Source of the DNA: Methyloversatilis sp.
Lineage (GTDB): Bacteria > Pseudomonadota > Gammaproteobacteria > Burkholderiales > Rhodocyclaceae
Direction: 5' to 3'
Assembly: GCF_030698125.1 (NCBI RefSeq)
Contig: NZ_JAUYNV010000053.1
Coordinates: 58,717-122,716 of the forward strand
Length of the DNA: 64,000 nucleotides
The translations under genes and the position numbers were made by a program. Under the pieces are notes generated by a model. That model saw only the letters and a list, made by a program, of their open reading frames with translations, did not search any database and was not told where the DNA came from. This document shows positions 46,517 through 55,375 of the stretch, piece after piece; positions within the stretch are counted from its first letter, which is position 1; the number at the start of each line of letters is the position of its first letter.

Positions 46517-48217
46517 TCAATACACGGCCAGGCTGTGCGACACCACCACCACCACCACGCCCGCTGCCAGCGTCACGTAGGGCAGCACCCCGGCGCGCTT
46601 GCCGCCTGACGGCAACTGGTCATTCAGGTGCATGTCCTCGATCATCGCATCCGGAAACTGCCCCTTGTCCTGCACGTAATGGCGATACAGGAACACCGGA
46701 ATGATCAGCGACGCGAACACCAGACCGGCAGTCAGCGTGCCTGCGCCGTAGATGTCGGCACCCAGACCCATCAGTGCGAGATTGACGAAGGCGAGCACGA
46801 CACCGATGCCGAGGATGATGTTCGGTGCCTTGAACGGACGCTCCCAGTCCGGGCGGTCGATGCGATGGATCCAGCCGGAGTTCAGGTTCAGGAAGTTGAA
46901 GATGATGTAGCCGACATTGGAGCAGGCCAGCACGAACACGTAGTCCGACAGCATCAGCAGGATCAGGTTGAAGCCGAGGTCGGTCCACATCGCGCGCGTC
47001 GGCGCGCCATGTTCATTGACGTGCGACAGATAGCGCGGCAGCCAGCCGTCGACCGACGCCTGATACAGCGTGCGCGACGAACCCGCCATCGACGTCATGA
47101 TGGACAGCAGCACCGCCAGCACCAGCATGACCACCAGCACGTTCGCCACCATTTCGCCGCCGCCCACCATGTGCGACATCACGTTGGCCACACCCATGCC
47201 GCTGTACACGTCGGGTGCGAGCATGCCGCTGTAGACCGCGGGCGAGGACACCGTGCCATCCGCCTCGACCACCGGCGGCGTGACCACTTCACCCAGACCG
47301 AGGTGACCCTGGAAGGCCAGCGGCACCAGCGTGAACACGACGATGCACAGCAGACCGGAGAACAGGATCGCCTTGAAGGTGTCCTTCTTCGGGTCCTTGA
47401 ATTCGCGCGTGTAACAGACCGCCGTTTCAAAGCCGTAGGTCGACCACGCGGCGATGAACAGGCCGCCGGCCATCAGCGTGACGCCCGCCATGTTCCATGA
47501 ACCATCGACCACCAGCCCGTTTTCCCAGGCGATGGGCACCATCGGCGAGAAGTGGGCCGACGGCATGTCGCCGGACAGCAGCGGTACCAGCGCGATCAGC
47601 ATCAGCGGAATCAGCGCCGTGATGCCGAGCACCATGGTCGTGCGCGCCGAGCGCAGGATGCCACCGTGCTGGACGCCGAACACCGCCAGCAGCAGCACGA
47701 CACCGACCAGGAAGGTCGCGTTGATACGCAGCTCGAGCCCGGACCTGATGAAACCCAGATCGACCAGCGTCAGTTGCCAGGTGTTGATCGCCGCGTCGGC
47801 CGGGAACAGCGCACCCAGTATGTAGCCCGCTGCGAGCCCGGAGCCGATGGCCAGCACCGGCGACCAGGCAAACCAGTTGCACCACACCGACACCGGCGCA
47901 ATGATCTTGCTGTAACGCACCCACGCCACCGCACCATAGACCGACGCGCCACCCGACTTGTGCGGGAACAGGCCGGCGATCTCGGCGTAGGTGAAGGCCT
48001 GTATGAAGCCGAAGCCGATCGACAGCGCCCACACCATCCACGACGGCTTGCCCACGGTGGCGGCGATGGCGCCGATGGAAAACAGCACCAGCGCCGGTAC
48101 CCCGCTGGCCACCCAGAACGCACCGGTCCAGTCGATCTTCCGGTGCAGTGAAGCACTTTCGGCGCGGCTGGCTGACCGCACCGGCGCCGCTCCGATCACA
48201 TCCGCATTGCTGCTCAT
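46517..48217 (-). CDS. APC-superfamily permease of the methylated-amine locus
   Basis: 566 residues with about 12-14 membrane helices; GAFWVASGVPALVLFSIGAIA near residue 31 and YGFETAVCYTREFKDPKK mark an amino acid/polyamine/organocation transporter. It follows torF by 51 bp on the same strand with AAAGGGGAT before the ATG, so it belongs to the torF operon. Given the neighbours, the substrate could be trimethylamine, TMAO or a related quaternary amine; the sequence alone shows only the APC family. Confidence 0.87.
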   Translation of the reverse strand: MSSNADVIGAAPVRSASRAESASLHRKIDWTGAFWVASGVPALVLFSIGAIAATVGKPSWMVWALSIGFGFIQAFTYAEIAGLFPHKSGGASVYGAVAWVRYSKIIAPVSVWCNWFAWSPVLAIGSGLAAGYILGALFPADAAINTWQLTLVDLGFIRSGLELRINATFLVGVVLLLAVFGVQHGGILRSARTTMVLGITALIPLMLIALVPLLSGDMPSAHFSPMVPIAWENGLVVDGSWNMAGVTLMAGGLFIAAWSTYGFETAVCYTREFKDPKKDTFKAILFSGLLCIVVFTLVPLAFQGHLGLGEVVTPPVVEADGTVSSPAVYSGMLAPDVYSGMGVANVMSHMVGGGEMVANVLVVMLVLAVLLSIMTSMAGSSRTLYQASVDGWLPRYLSHVNEHGAPTRAMWTDLGFNLILLMLSDYVFVLACSNVGYIIFNFLNLNSGWIHRIDRPDWERPFKAPNIILGIGVVLAFVNLALMGLGADIYGAGTLTAGLVFASLIIPVFLYRHYVQDKGQFPDAMIEDMHLNDQLPSGGKRAGVLPYVTLAAGVVVVVVSHSLAVY

Positions 48218-48240
48218 GTCATATCCCCTTTATGCGAAGA

Positions 48241-48260
48241 GGGCTGCATCGCGGCAGCCC
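48241..48260 (-). promoter_or_regulatory. Hairpin between torF and the permease gene
   Basis: GGGCTGC-CGCGAT-GCAGCCC on the minus strand forms a perfect 7-bp stem 8 nt after the torF stop. It is followed by TCTTCGC, not a T run, so it is more likely an mRNA-stabilising or partial-termination element that sets porin above permease expression. Confidence 0.55.
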
Positions 48261-48268
48261 TTCGGTCA

Positions 48269-49060
48269 TCAGAACGTGCGCTTGACGTACAGCAGCCACT
48301 TGCTGTCGCCGGTGTCCTTGCAGCGCGTTGCCGCGCCGCCGACGTTGTCGCAGATGGTGTAGAAGTTACTGTCCGCATTGGTGTTGATGTAGGCGACCGC
48401 CGCCTGCCAGCCCCCGTCGAAGTTCTTCGTCACGCCGACCTTCCAGTCGGTGAAGTCGTAGTCGTCGTAATTTTTCACCTTCTGGTGACCGACGTGCAGA
48501 TTGGCGATCCAGCCCGGCATGAACTCGTAATTCGCGTTCGCTTCCAGATAGTCCGAGCCGTCCGAATCGGCGCCGAAAGCCTTCTTGCTGAAACCGAAGT
48601 AGTCGGTCACCGCGTACGAGTACTTCAGCTGGATGAACTTCCAGGTCACAGCGGCGTTCAGCTCCAGCGTGTTCAGGCTTTCGCCGGACGGATCGTACTT
48701 GCCGCCGGGGAAGATGAACTGCAGGAAGCCGACATCGAAGGTGAAGTCGTCCACCGTCTTCGCAAAGCCGCCATACACGTCGATCTCGCCGGTCGCGTTC
48801 GACAGCGCCAGATCGCTGACGTTGGTCCCCCACACGCCGAGGTAGAGCCCGCTCTCGTGCGCGACATCGAAGCCGCCCTGCACGGCCGGCTTTTCCTGCG
48901 TGTAGCTGATGCCGCGGAAGATGTACTGCGAGAACACGCCCACGTTGGCGCTGATCGTGTACGACGGCGCCGGCGCCTCTTCCGCCTGTGCCGCGAACGG
49001 TGCGACGAGCAGGCCCAGCAGCAGCGCGCTCAGGGTCTTGTGACGAAAACGTTCATGCAT
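48269..49060 (-). CDS. torF: TorF-family putative porin
   Basis: 263 residues. Signal peptide to about 26 (APFAAQA/E). SANVGVFSQYIFRGISYTQEKPAVQGG is the hallmark of the TorF family; key residues there are SQYIFRGIS. The rest alternates amphipathic strands and ends in YVKRTF with a terminal Phe, an outer-membrane barrel. The family name comes from a gene associated with the TMAO-respiration regulon in Shewanella. Here it may let trimethylamine or TMAO through the outer membrane. CAGGAGAGCACC precedes the start. First gene of torF-permease operon, behind a NarL-type promoter. Confidence 0.88.
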   Translation of the reverse strand: MHERFRHKTLSALLLGLLVAPFAAQAEEAPAPSYTISANVGVFSQYIFRGISYTQEKPAVQGGFDVAHESGLYLGVWGTNVSDLALSNATGEIDVYGGFAKTVDDFTFDVGFLQFIFPGGKYDPSGESLNTLELNAAVTWKFIQLKYSYAVTDYFGFSKKAFGADSDGSDYLEANANYEFMPGWIANLHVGHQKVKNYDDYDFTDWKVGVTKNFDGGWQAAVAYINTNADSNFYTICDNVGGAATRCKDTGDSKWLLYVKRTF

Positions 49061-49251
49061 GGTGCTCTCCTGTGATCCACGGTTGTCGGGCGATCTGTAC
49101 GACGGATGACGGGCCCAACGTCGTCCGTCTGTCTTGCGTCACGGCAGCCGGCCTGGAAACCGGTTGCCGTGCGTTGATGCTCGGGAATGAGGGTGCTGCA
49201 GGGTGACGCGCCGGTCGCGCCAGTGCGCCCGGAGGTCTTGATGTGGGACCG

Positions 49252-49310
49252 ATTATTGAAACGTCGCTGCCGTGCGAACAATTCTCACAAGGGATTACCC
49301 ACTAATGGGT
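49252..49310 (-). promoter_or_regulatory. NarL-type box and promoter of torF-permease operon
   Basis: Read on the minus strand: inverted repeat TACCCATTAGTGGGTA (49310-49295), a 7-2-7 arrangement whose first heptamer fits TACYYMT fully and the second at six of seven positions. Then conserved TGAGAA (49286-49281), -35-like TTGTTC (49280-49275), 17 bp, -10-like AATAAT (49257-49252). Start expected near 49245, leaving a leader of about 185 nt. The same spacing occurs at tmm and dmmD. Confidence 0.78.
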
Positions 49311-49354
49311 AAGGCGCCACGGCAGCAAGAGACTCCCGACGCCGCTCGCCCGCC

Positions 49355-49653
49355 GTAGGAGCGGACCCTGTCCGCGATGCGAGCGTTGATCACGCGACAT
49401 CGTGTGTTCGGAGACCGCATCGCCTGCAGGGCAGGCTCCTACGAAAACCGCGATGGCTTCACGACTGGCGATGTTTTTCGTAGGAGCGGACCCCGTCCGC
49501 GATGCGAGCGTTGATCACGCGACGTCGTGTGTTCGGAGACCGCATCGCCTGCGGGGCAGGCTCCTACGAAAACCGCGACGGTGTTGCCTTGCGTAGGAGC
49601 GGACCCTGTCCGCGATACGCGCGTTGATCACGCGACGTCGGCCATGTTCGCGC
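49355..49653. repeat. Array of 88-bp GTAGGAGC...GCTCCTAC palindromic elements
   Basis: Units start at 49355 and 49480 and are each about 88 bp, beginning GTAGGAGCGGACCC and ending GGGCAGGCTCCTAC, thus long imperfect inverted repeats. A third unit from 49593 matches the first half only and fades out near 49653. Linkers contain CGAAAACCGCGA. The array fills the 390-bp gap between the divergent torF and tmm promoters. Short open frames inside it are repeat-derived. A reverse-oriented copy lies at 55161-55249. Confidence 0.85.
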
Positions 49654-49700
49654 ACCCATTCGCCTCCGCGGCACGCTCAATGGAGCTGTGTGCCGGCGCC

Positions 49701-49759
49701 TACCCCCTAATGGGTAACTCCTCTTGAGAATTGTCCGCACCGGTCGCGCTTCGCATCAT
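49701..49759 (+). promoter_or_regulatory. NarL-type box and promoter of tmm
   Basis: TACCCCCTAATGGGTA (49701-49716) is a 7-2-7 inverted repeat fitting TACYYMT at six and seven positions. TGAGAA (49725-49730), -35-like TTGTCC (49731-49736), 17 bp and -10-like CATCAT (49754-49759) follow. The box centre is about 58 bp before the expected start near 49766; the leader to tmm is about 100 nt. Confidence 0.8.
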
Positions 49760-49868
49760 TCGCCGCACCTGACGTACGGCGCGAAGCCGGACGTCCGGCG
49801 GGCGACCCGGCGCATGCGGCGCCGTCGCAGCCGTATCCCGAACGGAACTGACAAGAGGAATCCACAGC

Positions 49869-51230
49869 ATGAAAAAGCGTGTTGCCATCATCGGCGCCGG
49901 CCCCAGCGGGCTGGCCCAGCTGCGTGCCTTCCAGTCTGCTGCGGCCAAGGGCGCAGACATTCCCGAACTGGTGTGTTTCGAGAAGCAGTCGGACTGGGGT
50001 GGCATGTGGAACTACACCTGGCGCACCGGGCTGGACGAGCACGGCGAGCCGGTGCACGGCAGCATGTACCGTTACCTGTGGTCGAACGGCCCGAAGGAAT
50101 GCCTGGAGTTCGCCGACTACACCTTCGACGAACACTTCGGCCGTCCGATGGGTTCCTACCCGCCGCGCGAAGTGCTGTGGGACTACATCAAGGGCCGCGT
50201 CGAGAAGGCCGGTGTGCGCAAGCACATCCGCTTCAACACCTCGGTGCGCAACGTGACCTGGGACGACGCGACCCGGCTGTTCACGGTTACCGTGCACAAC
50301 TACGAGCAGGACCTCACCTACTCGGAAACCTTCGACTTCGTGGTGGTGGCCAGCGGCCACTTCTCGACGCCCAACGTGCCGTATTTTCCGGGTTTCGAAA
50401 CCTTCGGTGGTCGCGTGCTGCATGCACATGATTTCCGCGACGCACTCGAATTCAAGGGCAAGGACGTGCTCATCGTCGGTGCCAGCTACTCAGCCGAGGA
50501 CATCGGCTCGCAGTGCTACAAGTACGGCGCACGCTCGATCACCAGCTGTTACCGCACCAACCCGATGGGCTACAAGTGGCCCGACAACTGGGACGAAAAG
50601 CCGCAGCTGCTGCGCGTCGACGGCCATATGGCCCATTTCGCCGACGGCAGCAGCAAGCACATCGACGCGGTCATCCTGTGCACCGGCTACAAGCACCACT
50701 TCCCCTTCCTGCCGGAAGAGCTGCGCCTGAAGACCGACAACCGCCTGTGGCCGCTGAACCTCTACAAGGGCGTGTTCTGGGAAGAGAACCCGGCGCTGAT
50801 CTATCTCGGCATGCAGGACCAGTGGTACAGCTTCAACATGTTCGACGCCCAGGCCTGGTACGCACGCGACGTCATGCTCGGCCGCATTCCGCTGCCGTCG
50901 CCGGAAGCCATGCACGCCGAAGACATGGCCTGGCGCGAAGAGGAACTGACGCTCGAAACGGCGCAGGAAATGTTCGAATTCCAGGGCAAGTACATCGGCC
51001 AGCTGATCGACGCCACCGACTACCCGAGCTTCGATATCGCCGCGGTCAACAAGACCTTCCTCGAGTGGAAGAACGACAAGTACGAGGACATCATGGGCTA
51101 CCGGAACAAGTGCTACGCTTCCCTGATGACCGGCACCATGGCGACGCCGCACCACACGTCATGGCTCGAAGCGCTCGATGATTCGCTCGAGGCCTACCTG
51201 AACGAACCGGCCGACCAGGAACACGCCTGA
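49869..51230 (+). CDS. tmm: Trimethylamine monooxygenase
   Basis: 453 residues of the bacterial flavin-containing monooxygenase type. FAD site [16 protein letters not shown] (5-20), the FMO signature around [10 protein letters not shown] and the NADPH site [14 protein letters not shown]. Close to the marine Roseobacter Tmm along its whole length: [38 protein letters not shown] and [20 protein letters not shown] (all conserved as blocks). It oxidises trimethylamine with NADPH and O2 to trimethylamine N-oxide. Start supported by CAAGAGGAATCCACAGC. tdm follows after 112 bp without its own NarL box, so they are probably co-transcribed. Confidence 0.95.
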   Translation: MKKRVAIIGAGPSGLAQLRAFQSAAAKGADIPELVCFEKQSDWGGMWNYTWRTGLDEHGEPVHGSMYRYLWSNGPKECLEFADYTFDEHFGRPMGSYPPREVLWDYIKGRVEKAGVRKHIRFNTSVRNVTWDDATRLFTVTVHNYEQDLTYSETFDFVVVASGHFSTPNVPYFPGFETFGGRVLHAHDFRDALEFKGKDVLIVGASYSAEDIGSQCYKYGARSITSCYRTNPMGYKWPDNWDEKPQLLRVDGHMAHFADGSSKHIDAVILCTGYKHHFPFLPEELRLKTDNRLWPLNLYKGVFWEENPALIYLGMQDQWYSFNMFDAQAWYARDVMLGRIPLPSPEAMHAEDMAWREEELTLETAQEMFEFQGKYIGQLIDATDYPSFDIAAVNKTFLEWKNDKYEDIMGYRNKCYASLMTGTMATPHHTSWLEALDDSLEAYLNEPADQEHA

Positions 51231-51342
51231 CCTGCTGCAGCGTGCGGGCGGCATCAACGCAGATGAGCCCGCATCCGATGAACCCCGTTGCGGTCCGTCG
51301 CGCCCCTGCAGCACGGCGCCGGACTGCGGGTGACCGCATCTG

Positions 51343-53625
51343 ATGAACACGATAGTCGAACCTTCTTTCAACCCGTCGATCTCCGCCCGTCCGCGTCCGG
51401 CGCATGTCCGTCATGTCGCACCCGGCGGTGCCACGGTCGCGTTCGACCTGGCAGCCGGCGACCGGGTCACGCTGATCGATCCCGAAGGCCTGCAGCCCGG
51501 TGACCTCTATCTCGCCGGGCCGGCCGGCCTCGCGGCCGCCATGCTGCCGGGCGTCGCACTCGACGCGGTCGATGCCGCCGGCACACCGGCCGCTGCGCTG
51601 ATGCACGGCGCGCCCGCCGGCTGGCGTCTGCTGCGCGCCCGCCTGTTCGGCGCCGACAGCCTGCCCGGCGCGCGATGCGACTTCACCGCACCGGGCGCCC
51701 TGCGCTGCCTGCTGCACGCGCCGGGCACCGACATGACGCCCGATGCGCAGGACGCGCCGACCGAACTGATCGCCGACATCGTCCGCGCCGAGCCGCTCAG
51801 CGGTCAGGCGCCGCCGCCGCTGGCCGAACCGGTGCTCGACCTGCGGGTCGCGGCCGGCACGGCGCACGCCTACCGCGTGAAGGCCGGCGACTACATCCAG
51901 GTGATCGACGTCGATGGCCGGCAGTGCTCCGACTTCCTCGCCTTCGACGCCGAAGCACTCGCGCGCGGTCAGGAATACGACCTCGACCCGACCACCACGC
52001 GCACGCTGACCGGCACCGCCAGTCCGGGGCCCGGCCTGCTGTCGAAGTATTACGACGAGCGGCAGGTGGCACTGGTCGAAGTGGTGCGCGACACCGTCGG
52101 CCGGCACGATACCTTCATGCTCGCCTGCAGCGCCAAGTACTACGACGACATGGGCTACCCCGGTCACGCCAACTGCAGCGACAACTTCAACAACGCGCTC
52201 GAACCGCTGGGCGTGGCGCGCCGGGCCGGCTGGCCGGCGATCAACTTCTTCTACAACACCATCGTCAATCACGACGACAGCATCGGTCTCGACGAGCCGT
52301 GGTCGCGTGCCGGCGATTACGTGCTGATGCGCGCGCTGACCGATCTGGTCTGCGCCTCGTCGTCCTGCCCCGATGACATCGATCCGGCCAATGGCTGGTA
52401 TCCGACCGACATCCACGTGCGGGTGTATGACGCCTCGAACAACTTTTCCAAAGGGATCGCACACCGCATGACGCCCGACGCCACCCCCAGACTGACGCGC
52501 GAATCCGGCTTCCACGCCCGCACGTCCGCGCTCACCCGCAACATGGTCGAGTACCGCGGCTTCTGGCTGCAGACCTCGTTCGCCGCCAACGGCCCGATCG
52601 ACGAGTACTGGGCCTGCCGCGAGCGCGCCGCGATGATCGATCTGTCGGCGCTGCGCAAGTTCGAAATCACCGGCCCGGACGCCGAAGCGCTGCTGCAGCG
52701 GGCCACCACGCGCAACATCCGCAAGCTGGCGGTCGGCCAGATCGTCTATGCCGCGCTGTGCCATGAACACGGCGGCATGATCGACGACTGCACCGTGTTC
52801 CGCCTGGCGCAGAACAACTTCCGCCTGGTGTGCGGCGACGACTGGTGCGGCGTGTGGCTGCGCGAACTGGCGGCGCAGCACGGCCTGCGCGCCTGGGTGC
52901 GTTCATCCACCGACCAGCTGCACAACCTGTCGGTGCAGGGACCGAAGTCGCGCGACATCCTGCGCGACATCGTGGTCACGCCGCCGACCAGCGCTTCGAT
53001 GGATGAACTGAAGTGGTTCCGCTTCTCGGTCGGCAAGATCGACGGCTGCCCGGTCGTCGTGTCGCGCACCGGCTACACCGGCGAACTGGGCTACGAGGTG
53101 TGGTGCCATCCGAAGCACGCCGTGCAGGTGTGGGACGCGGTGGCCCGCGCCGGCGAGCCCTACGGCATCGCGCCGATGGGTCTGGCCGCGCTCGACATGC
53201 TGCGCATCGAAGCCGGGCTGATGTTCGCCGAGTACGATTTCTGCGACCAGACCGATCCGTTCGAAGCCGGCATCGGCTTCGCCGTGGCGGCCGACAAGGA
53301 AGACGACTACGTCGGCAAGGCCGCGCTCGAGCGCCGCAAGGCCCACCCGGCGCGCGTCATGGTCGGTCTGGACATCGAAGGCAGCGAGCTGGTGGCGCAC
53401 GGCGACCCGATCTACAACGGTCGCGCACAGATCGGCCAGATCACCAGCACGACCCGTTCGCCCATCCTCGGCAAGACGATCGCCTTGGCGCGGCTGGACG
53501 TGTCGGCTGCCGAACCGGGTGCCACGGTCGAGATCGGCAAGCTCGACGGCCACCAGAAACGCATCCACGCGAAGCAGGTACGGTTCTCGCACTATGACCC
53601 GGAGAAGGCGCGCGTCCGGGGGTGA
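51343..53625 (+). CDS. tdm: Trimethylamine N-oxide demethylase
   Basis: 760 residues in the Tdm layout. The N-terminal half (about 1-375) is a DUF1989 region with Cys in GRQCSDFLAFD, GHANCSDNFNNAL and SSSCPDDIDPANGW, the probable zinc site. The C-terminal half (about 400-755) is a GcvT-like tetrahydrofolate-binding domain, with VVSRTGYTGELGYEVWC and MGLAALDMLRIEAGLMF. It splits TMAO into dimethylamine and formaldehyde; the second domain may pass formaldehyde to tetrahydrofolate. It lies downstream of tmm, as in other trimethylamine degraders. Full family length. Confidence 0.93.
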   Translation: MNTIVEPSFNPSISARPRPAHVRHVAPGGATVAFDLAAGDRVTLIDPEGLQPGDLYLAGPAGLAAAMLPGVALDAVDAAGTPAAALMHGAPAGWRLLRARLFGADSLPGARCDFTAPGALRCLLHAPGTDMTPDAQDAPTELIADIVRAEPLSGQAPPPLAEPVLDLRVAAGTAHAYRVKAGDYIQVIDVDGRQCSDFLAFDAEALARGQEYDLDPTTTRTLTGTASPGPGLLSKYYDERQVALVEVVRDTVGRHDTFMLACSAKYYDDMGYPGHANCSDNFNNALEPLGVARRAGWPAINFFYNTIVNHDDSIGLDEPWSRAGDYVLMRALTDLVCASSSCPDDIDPANGWYPTDIHVRVYDASNNFSKGIAHRMTPDATPRLTRESGFHARTSALTRNMVEYRGFWLQTSFAANGPIDEYWACRERAAMIDLSALRKFEITGPDAEALLQRATTRNIRKLAVGQIVYAALCHEHGGMIDDCTVFRLAQNNFRLVCGDDWCGVWLRELAAQHGLRAWVRSSTDQLHNLSVQGPKSRDILRDIVVTPPTSASMDELKWFRFSVGKIDGCPVVVSRTGYTGELGYEVWCHPKHAVQVWDAVARAGEPYGIAPMGLAALDMLRIEAGLMFAEYDFCDQTDPFEAGIGFAVAADKEDDYVGKAALERRKAHPARVMVGLDIEGSELVAHGDPIYNGRAQIGQITSTTRSPILGKTIALARLDVSAAEPGATVEIGKLDGHQKRIHAKQVRFSHYDPEKARVRG

Positions 53626-53663
53626 TGCAGAAGCACGATTCGGGATGCAAGGGGACGAGGCGC

Positions 53664-53675
53664 GGGGGGGGGGGG
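53664..53675. repeat. Run of 12 G residues after tdm
   Basis: A homopolymer of 12 G lies 38 bp after the tdm stop and 210 bp before the J-domain gene. It is not in a gene. Runs of this length are prone to slippage and to sequencing error. Confidence 0.85.
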
Positions 53676-53885
53676 CGTGTCGCGCTGCGGTGCGCGGGTC
53701 GCCGAGAATCCGTCGCAGCGAGGAAAGGGGGATGGCTGCAATGCGGGCATCCCCTTCGTCGTTCCGGCGATGCGTGCGCGGCTTGCTAGAATCCGGGCAT
53801 TCTTTCGCCGGGTGTCGCGGCTTGCGCATGCCACCCGGGTGCGCCCCTTTTCAGCCCTTTCGCCCCGCGATCTTTTCTGCCTGCC

Positions 53886-54998
53886 ATGGATCTTTTCGAC
53901 GACGCTTCCAGCCTGCCCATCCAGATCGAACCCGGTGTTTCCGCTCCGCTGACCAAGGAGCAGAAATCGTTCAACAGCCTGATCAAGAAGATCGAAGCGC
54001 GCCGTGCCGTACTCGCCGAGTGGCAGGCGACGCAGCCCGCCATCGCGCAGGTGTACGCGCGGGACCTGCTGCCGCTGCAGGAGCAATGCACCGATCTCCA
54101 GGGCCAGCTCGCGGGCGCCTACGATGCGGCGCACGACCGGAAGGGCGTGACCCAGGGCGAACGGAACAAACTCGCCGCGCTCATCGTGGAACTGACCGAG
54201 GCCGTACTTGAGTTCAAGAGCGACGACGATCTCAAGCGCCTGTTTTCCAAGTACACGCAGTCGGACTTCGACGAGCAGGAAGCCGGACGCCTGGACGACA
54301 TGAAGGCCATGCTGGAGGATGTGCTGGGCATGAACCTGGGCGACGATGTCGACATGAGTTCGCCGCAAGACATCCTGAAGCAGGTGGAAGCGCAGTTCCA
54401 TGCGCAACAGGGCGCGCAGCAGGCGGCCGCATCGACGCGCAAGAAAAGTCGGCGCGAAGAAGCGCGCGCAGCGAAGCAGGAAGCGGAACAGAAGCAGATG
54501 AGCCTGTCGATCCGCGAAGTGTTCCGCAAACTTGCCAGTGCCCTGCACCCCGACCGCGAGCCCGATCCGGCCGAACGGACGCGCAAGACGGCGTTGATGC
54601 AGCGGGCCAATACCGCCTACGAAAACGGCAACCTGCTGCAGCTGCTCGAACTGCAACTCGAACTGGAACACATCGACCAGGCCCATCTGGCCTCCATCGC
54701 ACCCGAACGCCTCAAGCACTACATCAAGATACTCAAGGGGCAACTGGCCGATCTGGACACGGAAATCGAAACCATCGAGCACGGCATCATCATCGACTTC
54801 GGTCTGCCGCCTTTCGCGGCCATCCGTCCGAAAGACCTTCAGGTCATGCTGGCGCAGGACATCCGCACCTGTAACGACCAGATCGTTGCATTGCAGCAGC
54901 AACTTGCCGTCGCAGCCGATGCGAAGGAACTGAAAGCCTGGCTGAAGACACTCCGCATGCATCGCCGGGCCTGTCCGGACTTCGACACGCCGTTCTGA
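53886..54998 (+). CDS. J-domain protein between tdm and dmmD
   Basis: 370 residues, mostly helical. Residues 25-90 and 190-205 look like coiled coil. A J-domain core near residues 205-255 has REVFRKLASALHPDREPDP with the HPD tripeptide that stimulates DnaK ATPase. The C-terminal part ends with helices and LKTLRMHRRACPDFDTPF. It has none of the DnaJ zinc-finger or substrate domains, so it is a specialised J-protein. Known members in Proteobacteria are hypothetical. Its place between tdm and dmmD suggests a role in folding these cofactor proteins, but no NarL-type site precedes it, so it may simply be a neighbour. Confidence 0.8.
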   Translation: MDLFDDASSLPIQIEPGVSAPLTKEQKSFNSLIKKIEARRAVLAEWQATQPAIAQVYARDLLPLQEQCTDLQGQLAGAYDAAHDRKGVTQGERNKLAALIVELTEAVLEFKSDDDLKRLFSKYTQSDFDEQEAGRLDDMKAMLEDVLGMNLGDDVDMSSPQDILKQVEAQFHAQQGAQQAAASTRKKSRREEARAAKQEAEQKQMSLSIREVFRKLASALHPDREPDPAERTRKTALMQRANTAYENGNLLQLLELQLELEHIDQAHLASIAPERLKHYIKILKGQLADLDTEIETIEHGIIIDFGLPPFAAIRPKDLQVMLAQDIRTCNDQIVALQQQLAVAADAKELKAWLKTLRMHRRACPDFDTPF

Positions 54999-55049
54999 CC
55001 AGCCGGTTCGCGCAGCCACGCTCTCGCCCTCACCCGGCGCTTCGCGCCA

Positions 55050-55075
55050 CCCTCTCCCGCTGATGCGGGAGAGGG
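55050..55075. terminator. GC-rich hairpin after the J-domain gene
   Basis: CCCTCTCCCGC-TGAT-GCGGGAGAGGG, a perfect 11-bp stem 51 nt after the J-domain stop, followed by GGAAAG without T run. The surrounding CTCACCCGGCGCTTCGCGCC is of the kind found as dispersed repeats in GC-rich proteobacteria. It may end or protect the upstream transcript. Confidence 0.5.
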
Positions 55076-55160
55076 GGAAAGACCCCGCGGCCGCTCCCCT
55101 CTCCCACATCAGTACAGTAGGCAAGCGGTCGGGTTTGCGCCTGAAGGCGTGCCGGTTTTC

Positions 55161-55249
55161 GTAGGAGCCTGCCCTGCAGGCGATACGGCTTCGAAACACG
55201 CGGTCGTCGCCCGATCGACCGCCCTATCGCGGGCAGGGCCCGCTCCTAC
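55161..55249. repeat. Inverted single copy of the GTAGGAGC palindromic element
   Basis: 89 bp beginning GTAGGAGCCTGCCCTGCAGG and ending GGGCAGGGCCCGCTCCTAC. Its left arm is the reverse complement of the right arm of the units at 49355 and 49480, so it is the same family in the other orientation. It lies 11 bp before the NarL-type box of dmmD. Confidence 0.8.
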
Positions 55250-55260
55250 GAAAGGCTCGC

Positions 55261-55319
55261 TACCTCCAAGTAGGTAATCCCTCGTGAGAATTGTCCCGCA
55301 CCCACCCGGACAACAGAAT
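55261..55319 (+). promoter_or_regulatory. NarL-type box and promoter of dmmDABC
   Basis: TACCTCCAAGTAGGTA (55261-55276), two heptamers in 7-2-7 spacing each fitting TACYYMT at six of seven positions, then TGAGAA (55285-55290), -35-like TTGTCC (55291-55296), 17 bp, -10-like CAGAAT (55314-55319). Start expected near 55326, about 50 nt before the dmmD start codon. Same layout as at torF and tmm. Confidence 0.8.
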
Positions 55320-55375
55320 CAATCCCGGATCGACCGCGTTGCGCGGCGACATGTCAGACAGGGAGACACCGGGAA

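Noticed and set aside
49402..49727. Small proteins encoded in the torF-tmm gap
   Set aside because: The near-identical short frames arise from the GTAGGAGC repeats themselves and have no ribosome-binding sites.
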